Part shown: in pieces, positions 57,069 to 64,000 of the stretch
How positions within the stretch are numbered: the stretch's first letter is position 1
How the letters are laid out: every line of letters begins with the position of its first letter
DNA from: Umboniibacter marinipuniceus
Lineage (GTDB): Bacteria > Pseudomonadota > Gammaproteobacteria > Pseudomonadales > DSM-25080
Direction: 5' to 3'
Length of the DNA stretch: 64,000 nucleotides
Assembly: GCF_003688415.1 (NCBI RefSeq)
Contig: NZ_REFJ01000003.1
Location: 124,001 to 188,000 of the forward strand
The notes under the pieces: generated by a model
What the model was told of the DNA's origin: nothing
The model's database searches: none
The model's input: only the letters and a program-made list of their open reading frames with translations
Position numbers and translations under genes: made by a program

Positions 57069-59003
57069 ATGCTAAATCTTGATACGCTCCAACAACTCAA
57101 AACGCTCAAGAAAGATATTCGCGCAAGCCGTAACCTCAACCGCGGGATTGTTAAAGCTACGCCCATGAAGTTTGGCTTCGTTTCTACCCAGGAGGGTGGA
57201 CAAGTGTTCTTAGCTCCACCACTAATGGAACAGTTGCTCCCCGGTGATGAGATCGAATATGAGATTGTCGAAAATAGTCGTGGCGATCAGGAGGCAAAGT
57301 TAGAGCGCCTAGTCAAAAGTGAATTCAAGCAGTTCTTTGGCCGTGTGGTCACCCGCGGAAAGCACCTCTTCATTGAATGTGATGACGCGCGCTTCAATCG
57401 CTGGTTCTTCGTTCCGCCAAATAAACGCTCTGGACTCAAAGCAGGTACCCTCGTTGAAGCCCAACTTTTGCGTCATCCCACTAAGCTTGAAGGCAAGAGT
57501 CAGGCCTTTGCAGTCAGCAAACTCGGCAACGAAGTTAACCTCAGTGATCTACGCGCCTATACCCTGAAGAAGATGTCGATTGACACTGAATGGCCTGAAG
57601 AAACAACGGTCCAAATAGATTCCCTGACTTCAGCTAAAGACATAGCACGAAAGGACCTTACCGAGACTAAGTTTGTAACCATTGATTCCGCCCACGCCCG
57701 AGATCTTGATGACGCGGTATTTGTAGAATCTGTTGACGAAGGATTTCGCTTGTTTGTGGCGATTGCTGATCCGGTTGCAACGCTCAAAAGTAATCAGCCG
57801 CTGCTCGAAAACTTACTTGCTCGCAGTACCAGTCATTATCTGCCGGGGCAGGTAGTTCATATGATGCCGCCGAGCTTGTCGCAAGAAAAATTTTCACTAT
57901 TAGCTGATCAACCGCGTGATGCGCTGATCGCTGAATTCGATATTAAGCAGACAGGAGAAGTCGCTAAGTTCGAACTCTACAAAGGCACTATCAAGTCTCA
58001 TGCAAAGTTAAGCTATACCGATGTGGAGTCTTTCTTAAATGGCAACTCCGATGTCATTGACGCTGATATTGCGCAGCCTGTCGAGCGCTTAGCCGCCTGT
58101 TACTCCGCAGTTCGGGCACATCGTTTGAGCGCTGCCGTCGACATCAGCGAACGCCCCGACTATCACTACGAACTTAACGATCAGCAACAGATTAGTAAAA
58201 TCGCGCTAGCGCCGCGATTAACGTCACAGCGACTCATTGAGGAGTTCATGCTGTTGACTAATCGTCATTGTGGAACTTGGCTAGCGGAGCAAGGAAGCGG
58301 CTTCTTTAATAACCATGGAGGCTTTCGAACTGAACGAATTGGCGATCTAAAGCAGCTGCTTAAACACTATTGGGGTGAGGAAGCAAAGGTACCGGCTACT
58401 CTTGATGAGTTTGTTACGCTGATGCAAGAAGCACTCTACAAAGACGCCGATATCCCACTTCGATCAGTCTTGGTTCGATGGCTACAGCCTAGTAAGGTGT
58501 CAGCGGAGTCTGAGGGTCATCTGGGGCTGGGTTTCGAGCATTATGCAATGGTTACTTCTCCAATTCGCCGTGCAGCCGATTTGCTCAACCATCTGATCAT
58601 TGATCAAGCTTTAAATAATAGCGCTGAGTTCGGTGAACTTGTTAATCAAGTTGATCTTGAGAAGCTCAACGGCGATATTGTTCGCGGACGTCAGGCAAGT
58701 AACACGATTGATTTGACATTGAAGACGCAATTCGCGCAACAACACCTTGATCAGAAGAGCGAATACAAGGCCACTATCACTCAGATCAGCCAAGCGGGCG
58801 TAGCGGTTCGTTTAGACGAAAGCGGGATTGAAGGTTTTGTGGAACTAAAGCCTAAGCGCAGCGAGAAATCGACTTTTCAGTTTGAAGGCTGGAGGCTTTG
58901 CGCCACCCATAATGACACCTTCTATCATCTTGACATGCCAATTTCAGTAAAACTCGCTAAGGTTGATACTGAGAAGCGTCAGGTCAAGTTTAAGCTCGCC
59001 TAA
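57069..59003 (+). CDS. rnb: Exoribonuclease II (RNB family)
   Basis: This 3'-to-5' exoribonuclease degrades single-stranded mRNA. From the ATG at 57069 the product has 644 residues, the length of E. coli RNase II; the frame opens at a TTG 60 bases earlier. Cold-shock-like domains come first (GFVSTQEGGQVFLAPP). The RNB catalytic centre follows in TIDSAHARDLDDAVF with its Asp cluster and in MVTSPIRRAADLLNH, then an S1 domain at the end. The shorter length and single S1 domain favour RNase II over RNase R. The ribosome-binding site is not obvious. Confidence 0.9.
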   Translation: MLNLDTLQQLKTLKKDIRASRNLNRGIVKATPMKFGFVSTQEGGQVFLAPPLMEQLLPGDEIEYEIVENSRGDQEAKLERLVKSEFKQFFGRVVTRGKHLFIECDDARFNRWFFVPPNKRSGLKAGTLVEAQLLRHPTKLEGKSQAFAVSKLGNEVNLSDLRAYTLKKMSIDTEWPEETTVQIDSLTSAKDIARKDLTETKFVTIDSAHARDLDDAVFVESVDEGFRLFVAIADPVATLKSNQPLLENLLARSTSHYLPGQVVHMMPPSLSQEKFSLLADQPRDALIAEFDIKQTGEVAKFELYKGTIKSHAKLSYTDVESFLNGNSDVIDADIAQPVERLAACYSAVRAHRLSAAVDISERPDYHYELNDQQQISKIALAPRLTSQRLIEEFMLLTNRHCGTWLAEQGSGFFNNHGGFRTERIGDLKQLLKHYWGEEAKVPATLDEFVTLMQEALYKDADIPLRSVLVRWLQPSKVSAESEGHLGLGFEHYAMVTSPIRRAADLLNHLIIDQALNNSAEFGELVNQVDLEKLNGDIVRGRQASNTIDLTLKTQFAQQHLDQKSEYKATITQISQAGVAVRLDESGIEGFVELKPKRSEKSTFQFEGWRLCATHNDTFYHLDMPISVKLAKVDTEKRQVKFKLA

Positions 59004-59069
59004 CGGCGAGAATCTCGCGCTAAAGATCGGGGAGCACAAGCTCCCCAACTTTCACTTAGGCCTACTCGT

Positions 59070-60131
59070 TTAGCGCCAGTTAAGCGCCTCAACATCAGGT
59101 AATGTCCAAACAAAATCCGCACCCATTAGCTGGGATGGCGTCATTGATCCACTCATTTCAACCCCTTTCGCTAAGTGCTCAGCAATGGCCAACGGCGCGG
59201 TAATGGTCAATTCATAGCCATTTGGCGTTGAGAAACATGCTTCAACAGTATTACCCTGCGCATCCATGGCCTTACCCCAAAGGTACATGCGTGCTTTTGC
59301 TCGTGCATCGGCATCGGGCCCAACAACCGTCTTCTCGATTCGGCGTTTGAGAAAGTTCTGTACTAATTTTAAACCAAATAACCAACGGAGTTTGTAGGCT
59401 CCTCGAGCTTTGTCAGCCGTGGCTTTAGAGGCTGGTACAAAGACTTTGATATTAGGTATTTTAGTACTGCTGTAAGCGGTACTGATATCCCCCCACGGGA
59501 TAGTCATCGCAAACTTTTTACCAACGGCACCACCAAAATCTATCTCGGCCGTATGCTGTGCCACCGGCTCTGACTTTAATTCGCCATCAATACGAGAAAA
59601 GCCGCCCTTCGCCAGCCCCTCAACGGAAGTCTTTGCTGTGCCTTGGCTTAACTGTTTACTGCCCGCAAAACCTAACTCCAACGATACCGCTGATGGCAAT
59701 TTTTGCGCTAGGGTTGCCGCTAGACAATCCGTTGGTACCACATCAAAACCTGCCCCTGGACAAACGACAATACCGGCGGCTTTTGCAGCTTCACTAATCT
59801 CTGGAGTCTGGACATACTCAAAGATCGCCATCTCACCGGTAATATCAATGTAGTGGGCCTTTCCTGAAATACAGGCCGCAATAACTTGCTTAGCCGTAGC
59901 GGAGAACGGGCCTGCACAATTGACGATTACGGAACTATTCGCCGCCAGCTTTGCCAGCGCTGCACTATCATTTACGTCGGCAACCTGATATTCCAGACCA
60001 AGACGCTGCGCAACCTGTTTCAATTTTTCCTCGTTACGCGCCGATAGCAGCGGCTTCAGCCCAGCTTTAGCCGCTCGCTCCGCTAGCAAACCGCCTGAAT
60101 AACCTGTTGCACCGTAAATTACCCAGCTCAT
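59070..60131 (-). CDS. Saccharopine dehydrogenase-like NAD(P)-binding protein
   Basis: This Rossmann-fold protein of 353 residues belongs to the family of saccharopine-dehydrogenase-like oxidoreductases and mycobacterial trans-acting enoyl reductases. The cofactor loop is GATGYSGGLLAERA, and NCAGPFSATAKQV and CPGAGFDVVPTDCLA are typical. It is unlikely to make lysine; roles in lipid reduction are known for some relatives. A GNAT gene lies 11 bases upstream on the same strand, so the two are probably co-transcribed. Confidence 0.86.
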   Translation of the reverse strand: MSWVIYGATGYSGGLLAERAAKAGLKPLLSARNEEKLKQVAQRLGLEYQVADVNDSAALAKLAANSSVIVNCAGPFSATAKQVIAACISGKAHYIDITGEMAIFEYVQTPEISEAAKAAGIVVCPGAGFDVVPTDCLAATLAQKLPSAVSLELGFAGSKQLSQGTAKTSVEGLAKGGFSRIDGELKSEPVAQHTAEIDFGGAVGKKFAMTIPWGDISTAYSSTKIPNIKVFVPASKATADKARGAYKLRWLFGLKLVQNFLKRRIEKTVVGPDADARAKARMYLWGKAMDAQGNTVEACFSTPNGYELTITAPLAIAEHLAKGVEMSGSMTPSQLMGADFVWTLPDVEALNWR

Positions 60132-60142
60132 ACTGTTTTCTC

Positions 60143-60637
60143 CTAATCGTTTTTTTGCGATGAGTTAGTCGCCATCGCTTCATACATATCATAATCACAC
60201 ATCTTCATACCCAGAGCTTGATACGTTTTTTGCGCAACTTGGTTCTCTTTTTCTACATAAAGCCTAAAGCCGATTGCACCGGCTGCCGCTCCGAGTGTTT
60301 GCACCTTACTATAGAGTTGCTGGTACAACCCCTGACGTCGACAGCTAGGTACTACGTAAACACTTTGTATCCACCAAAAAAAGCCATTACGCCAATCACT
60401 CCACTCGTAGGTCACCATGAGCGAGGCCACTACCTCACCCTCGGCTTCAGCAACAAGATAGAAACCTCTATCAGAAGAGCTTAATACTGCTGAAACCCCT
60501 CTCAGTAGTACTGATTCATCCAGCTCTTTCTGCTCAGTTTCCCAGGCCATTCTTTGGTTAAAGCTAACTAAGGACCGAACATCCGCTTCAGTAGCGCGAC
60601 GAATCTCAGGGGAATTATTGGTGCTTTTGATGGTCAT
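60143..60637 (-). CDS. GNAT-family N-acetyltransferase
   Basis: This acetyl-CoA-dependent acetyltransferase has 164 residues. The A-motif QSVYVVPSCRRQGLYQQL gives the RRxG-type pyrophosphate-binding loop, and LYVEKENQVAQKTYQALGM is the usual motif B region. The substrate, a small amine or protein N-terminus, cannot be told. It is upstream of the saccharopine-dehydrogenase-like gene in an apparent two-gene operon. A short hairpin (AGTCGC/GCGACT at 60664-60679) lies just before it. Confidence 0.9.
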   Translation of the reverse strand: MTIKSTNNSPEIRRATEADVRSLVSFNQRMAWETEQKELDESVLLRGVSAVLSSSDRGFYLVAEAEGEVVASLMVTYEWSDWRNGFFWWIQSVYVVPSCRRQGLYQQLYSKVQTLGAAAGAIGFRLYVEKENQVAQKTYQALGMKMCDYDMYEAMATNSSQKND

Positions 60638-60825
60638 ACTGACAGAACTCCAAAGATACCTACAGTCGCCACTGCGACTATAAGAAAATGAAAAATTGGC
60701 AAAATCTCAACGATTCGTGAATACAATACTTAGAATGCAGTGTTACTATGCATTAATGCTTATATTGCTTTCACACTAGCCAACTTACACTTTAATCAAC
60801 TGTAGCCCCAACAACAAGGCATCTT

Positions 60826-61680
60826 ATGACCGAGCAAAGCGCCACCAATAAAAAGCCGCTTTTATTCTTCATTATCGGAATCATTGCGATTGCAGTCATC
60901 ACCTTAATCGTTATTAACGATGATAATACCACCGCAATGGAGACCGTCGAGGTTGATGTGGCAGCCGACTCTGCCATTGAAACCCCACCAGTTGAGCCTG
61001 AGCCTGAACCGACTCAGCAAGCCGAGTTAATTGAGACTGCCAATGAGCTGAATGTCGAGCCCGAGATTATTGAGCCCAAACCACAACCCGTTCCAATCAA
61101 CCAAAGTGACGAGCCTTTCGCACTGAGTGTTGCCCAGCTTGGCCCTGCGCACCCCGTGATCGAATGGCTTGAGCCAACTCAAATACTCCGTAAGACCGTT
61201 GCGATGGTTGATGCTTTGTCACGCGGTGAACTCATGTTTAAAAACCGCCCTATTGCCAATACGGTACTTGAAGGGGCTTTTTTAGTGGAGAATCAGCCTG
61301 GCCGAATCGAACTCTCTTCGAGTAACTTTGCGCGTTATGACACGGTGATCAGTGCCATTGAATACGTAGACGAAGACACTGCTATTGAACTCTACCATTT
61401 TTGGTCTCCTCGCCTTGAGGAAGCCTATGCAGAACTCGGGATTCCAACCTCTTTCGATCAAGCATTCCGCGCCGCTCTTCAACGCGTGGTGAATGCTCCC
61501 GAAGTGGCTGGGAATATAGAGCTTGTGAGGCCGTCGGTTTACTATAAGTTCGCCGATCCTCGCTTAGAAAACCTTTCCGACGTAGAGAAGTTGATGATCC
61601 GAATCGGACCTGCGAATGCGGCCCGACTTAAAGCCAAAGTGCAGCAGCTTATTAATGCCTTAGATAGTAATCCCGTTTAG
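60826..61680 (+). CDS. DUF3014-like membrane-anchored protein
   Basis: This predicted single-pass inner-membrane protein of 284 residues has a helix at about 12-31, a Pro/Glu-rich linker (about 45-95) and a helical periplasmic domain. The block VYYKFADPRLENLSDVEKLMIRIGPANAARLKAKV near the end resembles DUF3014 as I remember it. The function is unknown. The linker could span part of the periplasm. It stands alone, divergent from the GNAT gene. Confidence 0.78.
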   Translation: MTEQSATNKKPLLFFIIGIIAIAVITLIVINDDNTTAMETVEVDVAADSAIETPPVEPEPEPTQQAELIETANELNVEPEIIEPKPQPVPINQSDEPFALSVAQLGPAHPVIEWLEPTQILRKTVAMVDALSRGELMFKNRPIANTVLEGAFLVENQPGRIELSSSNFARYDTVISAIEYVDEDTAIELYHFWSPRLEEAYAELGIPTSFDQAFRAALQRVVNAPEVAGNIELVRPSVYYKFADPRLENLSDVEKLMIRIGPANAARLKAKVQQLINALDSNPV

Positions 61681-61854
61681 CACAAGCACTCTTATTGTTG
61701 GCTAAAAACGCTCAGGAGGTTGCGAGCAACATAGGCGCTCTATTTGTAGAGGCTGTTGTTCGCATTCCATTTTCAATTGTCGTGCTTATTTTGCCTAACC
61801 TTAGTCAATCACTGTTTAGCTCAATCCACTAAAGTTGTTTACTTGCTGAATAGT

Positions 61855-62724
61855 TTATTCCGTTTTACTTCGCTGCTGCCACAATACCGCTGTCAAAATT
61901 AGCGCTAACCCCACGAACGTTGTTACATGCAGCTGCTCCCCCAGAATCAAACCAATTAGAATCAGTGAAATAAATGGCGATAGAAAGATAAGATTGGCGA
62001 CCTTTGAGACATTAACCGCGGTTGATAACGCTTTTTGCCACAGCAAAAAAGTGATGCTCATTTCAAATAATCCTACCCATAGAACGCTGGCATAGGAAGG
62101 GTTGTCAGGCCAACTCTCACCTGAATAGAATACCATTAGCCAAACTGCCGGAAGCGCTACGCTAAAGCTTATTGCTAAATTTACTAAGGAATCACCGCTA
62201 ATTTTAGTTGAAAGCAACCAATACCCAGCCCATAGCAACGTGCTGAATAGTGCCAACGACAACCCAAGCAGATCAATATCAAACTCAGCCGGCGACTTCC
62301 CCTGAAGAGCAATCACCACTACACCGAAATAGCCCAACACACTCGCTATCTTATCCACCCGTCGCAGCGGCTTCTTTAATAGTGGCACTGCCAGCCAAGA
62401 AAATGCGATAGCCCAAGTATAATTAACTGGTTGGGCGATCTGCGCAGGTAGACGATCATAGGCTTCAAAAAGCACTAAATAGTAGGCTGCCGGGTTTAAT
62501 AATCCTGCCAGTGCCAGAAGGCTGAAACGCTTCCTAAAGGTAGTTTGAATATTAGCTCGGGACGATGTACTGAACACTACTAACCAAAGTACTAACGTGG
62601 AAACCGTTACCGACAGCGCCAGTAACTGAATCACTGAAAAGTCCTTCAGTGCTAACTTAAAAGCCGTAGCAACGGTTGACCAAAGCAGAACAGCAGCCAG
62701 GCCGTATAATATTGATGGATGCAT
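61855..62724 (-). CDS. EamA/DMT-family transporter
   Basis: This inner-membrane drug/metabolite transporter has 289 residues and ten predicted helices in two EamA repeats. AAVLLWSTVATAFKLAL at the start, the QPVNYTWAIAFSWLAVPLL stretch in the first repeat and the LWVGLFEMSITFLLWQKAL segment in the second are typical. Such proteins export or import amino acids or other small metabolites. It follows the terminator of the MvaT-like gene. The substrate is unknown. Confidence 0.9.
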   Translation of the reverse strand: MHPSILYGLAAVLLWSTVATAFKLALKDFSVIQLLALSVTVSTLVLWLVVFSTSSRANIQTTFRKRFSLLALAGLLNPAAYYLVLFEAYDRLPAQIAQPVNYTWAIAFSWLAVPLLKKPLRRVDKIASVLGYFGVVVIALQGKSPAEFDIDLLGLSLALFSTLLWAGYWLLSTKISGDSLVNLAISFSVALPAVWLMVFYSGESWPDNPSYASVLWVGLFEMSITFLLWQKALSTAVNVSKVANLIFLSPFISLILIGLILGEQLHVTTFVGLALILTAVLWQQRSKTE

Positions 62725-62744
62725 CGAATTCTCGTGTTTATAAA

Positions 62745-62771
62745 AAAACGGAGCGCCTCGCGCTCCGTTTT
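62745..62771. terminator. Bidirectional terminator after the MvaT-like gene
   Basis: The stem AAAACGGAGCGC/GCGCTCCGTTTT with a CTC loop has an A-run on the left, which is a T-run for the minus-strand gene. It lies 25 bases past the stop of the MvaT-like gene. Confidence 0.92.
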
Positions 62772-62796
62772 ATATAGAAAGCTGTGCCCGTTAGAA

Positions 62797-63285
62797 TCAA
62801 ATTTTCCAACTCATTAAGGTCTCGTCACCATATTGCTTGGACCAATCTTTTAATACCTTGGGTGCTCGTTTTAACTTCTCAACAACCTCGCCAGTGTGAG
62901 GATTTTTATATCGACCCACTGGTACTTTAGGTTCATCACTAACACGCTTTTTCTTCGCTGACTTCTTTAGCTTCGCCGATGGTTTGGTAATAGCTGCCTT
63001 CAACTGAGGGTTATCGGCAAAAAATGCGGCAAGCTTCGCGAGATATTTAGGAGGATTCTTTTGCTTAGCCGCCGCTTTGACAACGCTCAGAAACTTATCC
63101 CCTTTAGCGCTTAAAAGATCAACTTCTGACAAACCATAGTCTGCAGCTAAGCGTTTCATCACGTTGCCAAACTCTTCTATACCCTGCAACTTATCGGCCT
63201 GGGCCTGCTTTAACGCCTCAAGCTTCTCTAGCTGCTTTTTATGCGCTTGGATTTCTTTATCAATATCAATGTTGAGTAAGCCCAT
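62797..63285 (-). CDS. MvaT/H-NS-family nucleoid-associated protein
   Basis: This small basic DNA-binding protein of 162 residues is likely a silencer of AT-rich genes. Residues 1-50 are a coiled-coil oligomerisation region. The C-terminal domain (about 124-162) starts GRYKNPHTGEVVE, the stretch seen in Pseudomonas MvaT, and ends in LKDWSKQYGDETLMSWKI. Two features differ from MvaT (about 124 residues): a longer Lys/Ala-rich linker (about 70-122), and KRA in the loop where MvaT has GGN, the residues that enter the minor groove. A strong terminator follows. Confidence 0.82.
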   Translation of the reverse strand: MGLLNIDIDKEIQAHKKQLEKLEALKQAQADKLQGIEEFGNVMKRLAADYGLSEVDLLSAKGDKFLSVVKAAAKQKNPPKYLAKLAAFFADNPQLKAAITKPSAKLKKSAKKKRVSDEPKVPVGRYKNPHTGEVVEKLKRAPKVLKDWSKQYGDETLMSWKI

Positions 63286-63452
63286 TTAAGGCCCCCTTTA
63301 TTAGTTTAGATTTATTGAAATTGATGCTTCGCAATGCTTTCTGCGCTACGTTTCCGATAAACCATGCTAAATCCTCTTAGCAATCTTGTTACACTCGTTT
63401 ACGGCTGAAGCATGTGCTCTAATTATAACCATAATAAACTAGTTGGCTAGCC

Positions 63453-63469
63453 TACTATATGTAATAGTA
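63453..63469. promoter_or_regulatory. AT-rich inverted repeat between MvaT-like and penicillin-acylase genes
   Basis: The perfect arms TACTAT and ATAGTA surround ATGTA. The 224-bp region between these divergent genes is AT-rich and must hold both promoters. The repeat is a candidate regulatory site and might bind the MvaT-like protein itself. Confidence 0.3.
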
Positions 63470-63509
63470 AGTAATGGCTTTAATGTGAAAATTTGGTATC
63501 TCTAACATT

Positions 63510-64000
63510 ATGAATAAATTTCTACTTCGTATTCTACTACCCCTAACGGTAGTTATCTTATTAGCGTTTGCGGTAATCTTTATTGCCGGGCAGTTATCAA
63601 CGGCTCGCCTAGATGGCACCGTGGATTCAACTCATATTAGTGCGCCTGTCGTTGTTTCTCGTGATAGTTATGGCGTTCCTCATATCACTGGAGAATCGCG
63701 AGCAGATATTGCCTTTGCGATGGGCTACCTTCACGCCCAGGAACGCTTCTTTCAAATGGATTTGCTGCGCCGCGCCGCCGCGGGCGAGTTGAGTCAACTT
63801 GTGGGCGAAATGGCGATCGACCGTGACAAACGCTACCGATCTCATCTACTCAGAGAAAAAGCGTTAGCGGCCGTTGATGCCTTACCAAGTAATCACCTAA
63901 ACATCGCAAGCGCCTATACTAACGGTGTCAATCAAGGGCTGGCTGAGCTCACCGTTCGCCCCCCAGAATACTGGCTGTTGGGCCAGGCTCCCAAGCCTTG
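63510..64000 (+). CDS. Penicillin acylase family protein (3' partial)
   Basis: The gene begins with an ATG at 63510 and runs off the window after 163 codons. The first 30 residues form a signal or anchor helix (LLRILLPLTVVILLAFAVIF). Then comes the family block SRDSYGVPHITGES, followed by AFAMGYLHAQERFFQMDLLRR and GELSQLVGE, which match the alpha chain of Ntn-type penicillin, cephalosporin or AHL acylases. The self-cleavage serine would lie beyond the window. In Gram-negatives these enzymes are periplasmic and often act on acyl-homoserine lactones; the substrate here is open. Confidence 0.9.
   Translation, partial: MNKFLLRILLPLTVVILLAFAVIFIAGQLSTARLDGTVDSTHISAPVVVSRDSYGVPHITGESRADIAFAMGYLHAQERFFQMDLLRRAAAGELSQLVGEMAIDRDKRYRSHLLREKALAAVDALPSNHLNIASAYTNGVNQGLAELTVRPPEYWLLGQAPKP

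Overview
This window is a stretch of ordinary chromosomal DNA from a Gram-negative gammaproteobacterium, probably a free-living and possibly marine relative of the Pseudomonadales/Cellvibrionales. Outer-membrane biogenesis genes (lptE, tamA, tamB, msbA) show it is diderm. The order leuS-lptE-holA and the order dacA-ybeD-lipB-lipA beside mltB-rodA-mrdA-rlmH-rsfS-nadD-proA match Pseudomonas-type synteny as I remember it. The nucleoid protein at the right end is of the Pseudomonas MvaT type. Coding density is high. I see no tRNA, rRNA, insertion sequence, prophage or CRISPR array, and no obvious pseudogene.

Layout. Positions 1-1886 hold the end of a split MacB-type ABC exporter. Positions 2033-6010 hold leuS-lptE-holA. 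Positions 6101-15080 hold single genes: ornithine carbamoyltransferase, a cytochrome b561-type protein, an S9 lipoprotein peptidase, a cytochrome c', an XRE-cupin regulator divergent from gcvP, and a META/HslJ lipoprotein. Positions 15178-20729 hold tamA-tamB on the minus strand. Positions 20804-26357 hold selO, a patatin-like hydrolase, an AGCS symporter and msbA on the plus strand. Positions 26373-40177 are a long minus-strand block for cell-wall elongation, lipoate, NAD and proline synthesis and ribosome maturation, with a DEAD-box helicase gene and a 470-bp structured leader inside it. Positions 40315-45201 hold mpl-ubiX-RND exporter-YkgJ on the minus strand. Positions 45368-50389 hold a probable PPi-dependent phosphofructokinase and a soluble pyrophosphatase, separated by a second S9 peptidase, tag and a small lipoprotein. 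Positions 50520-56923 hold an acidic unknown protein, a VanY-like carboxypeptidase, a HAD phosphatase, a GGDEF-EAL protein coupled to a DegS-like protease, and an SDR. Positions 57069-64000 hold RNase II, a saccharopine-dehydrogenase-like protein, a GNAT, a DUF3014-like protein, a DMT transporter, an MvaT-like protein and the start of a penicillin-acylase-family gene.

How the genes work together. Much of the window serves the envelope: lipid A and LPS export, Omp85-type assembly, the rod-elongation transpeptidase and glycosyltransferase, PG hydrolysis and PG recycling. Lipoate synthesis (lipB-lipA) and gcvP meet at lipoyl-dependent glycine cleavage, although gcvH and gcvT are outside the window.

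I did not find a clear undescribed multi-gene defence or biosynthetic system. The items most worth a second look are the structured deaD leader, the MvaT-like protein with a changed DNA-contact loop and long linker, the RND exporter with a repeat-encoded Gly/Asp/Phe insertion, the palindromes between the XRE-cupin gene and gcvP, the translationally coupled EAL-protein/protease pair, the selO-patatin pair, and a heptanucleotide tandem repeat at the end of an acidic unknown gene. Several start codons were moved inward from the longest open frame on ribosome-binding-site and family-length grounds. All positions and motifs were read by eye.
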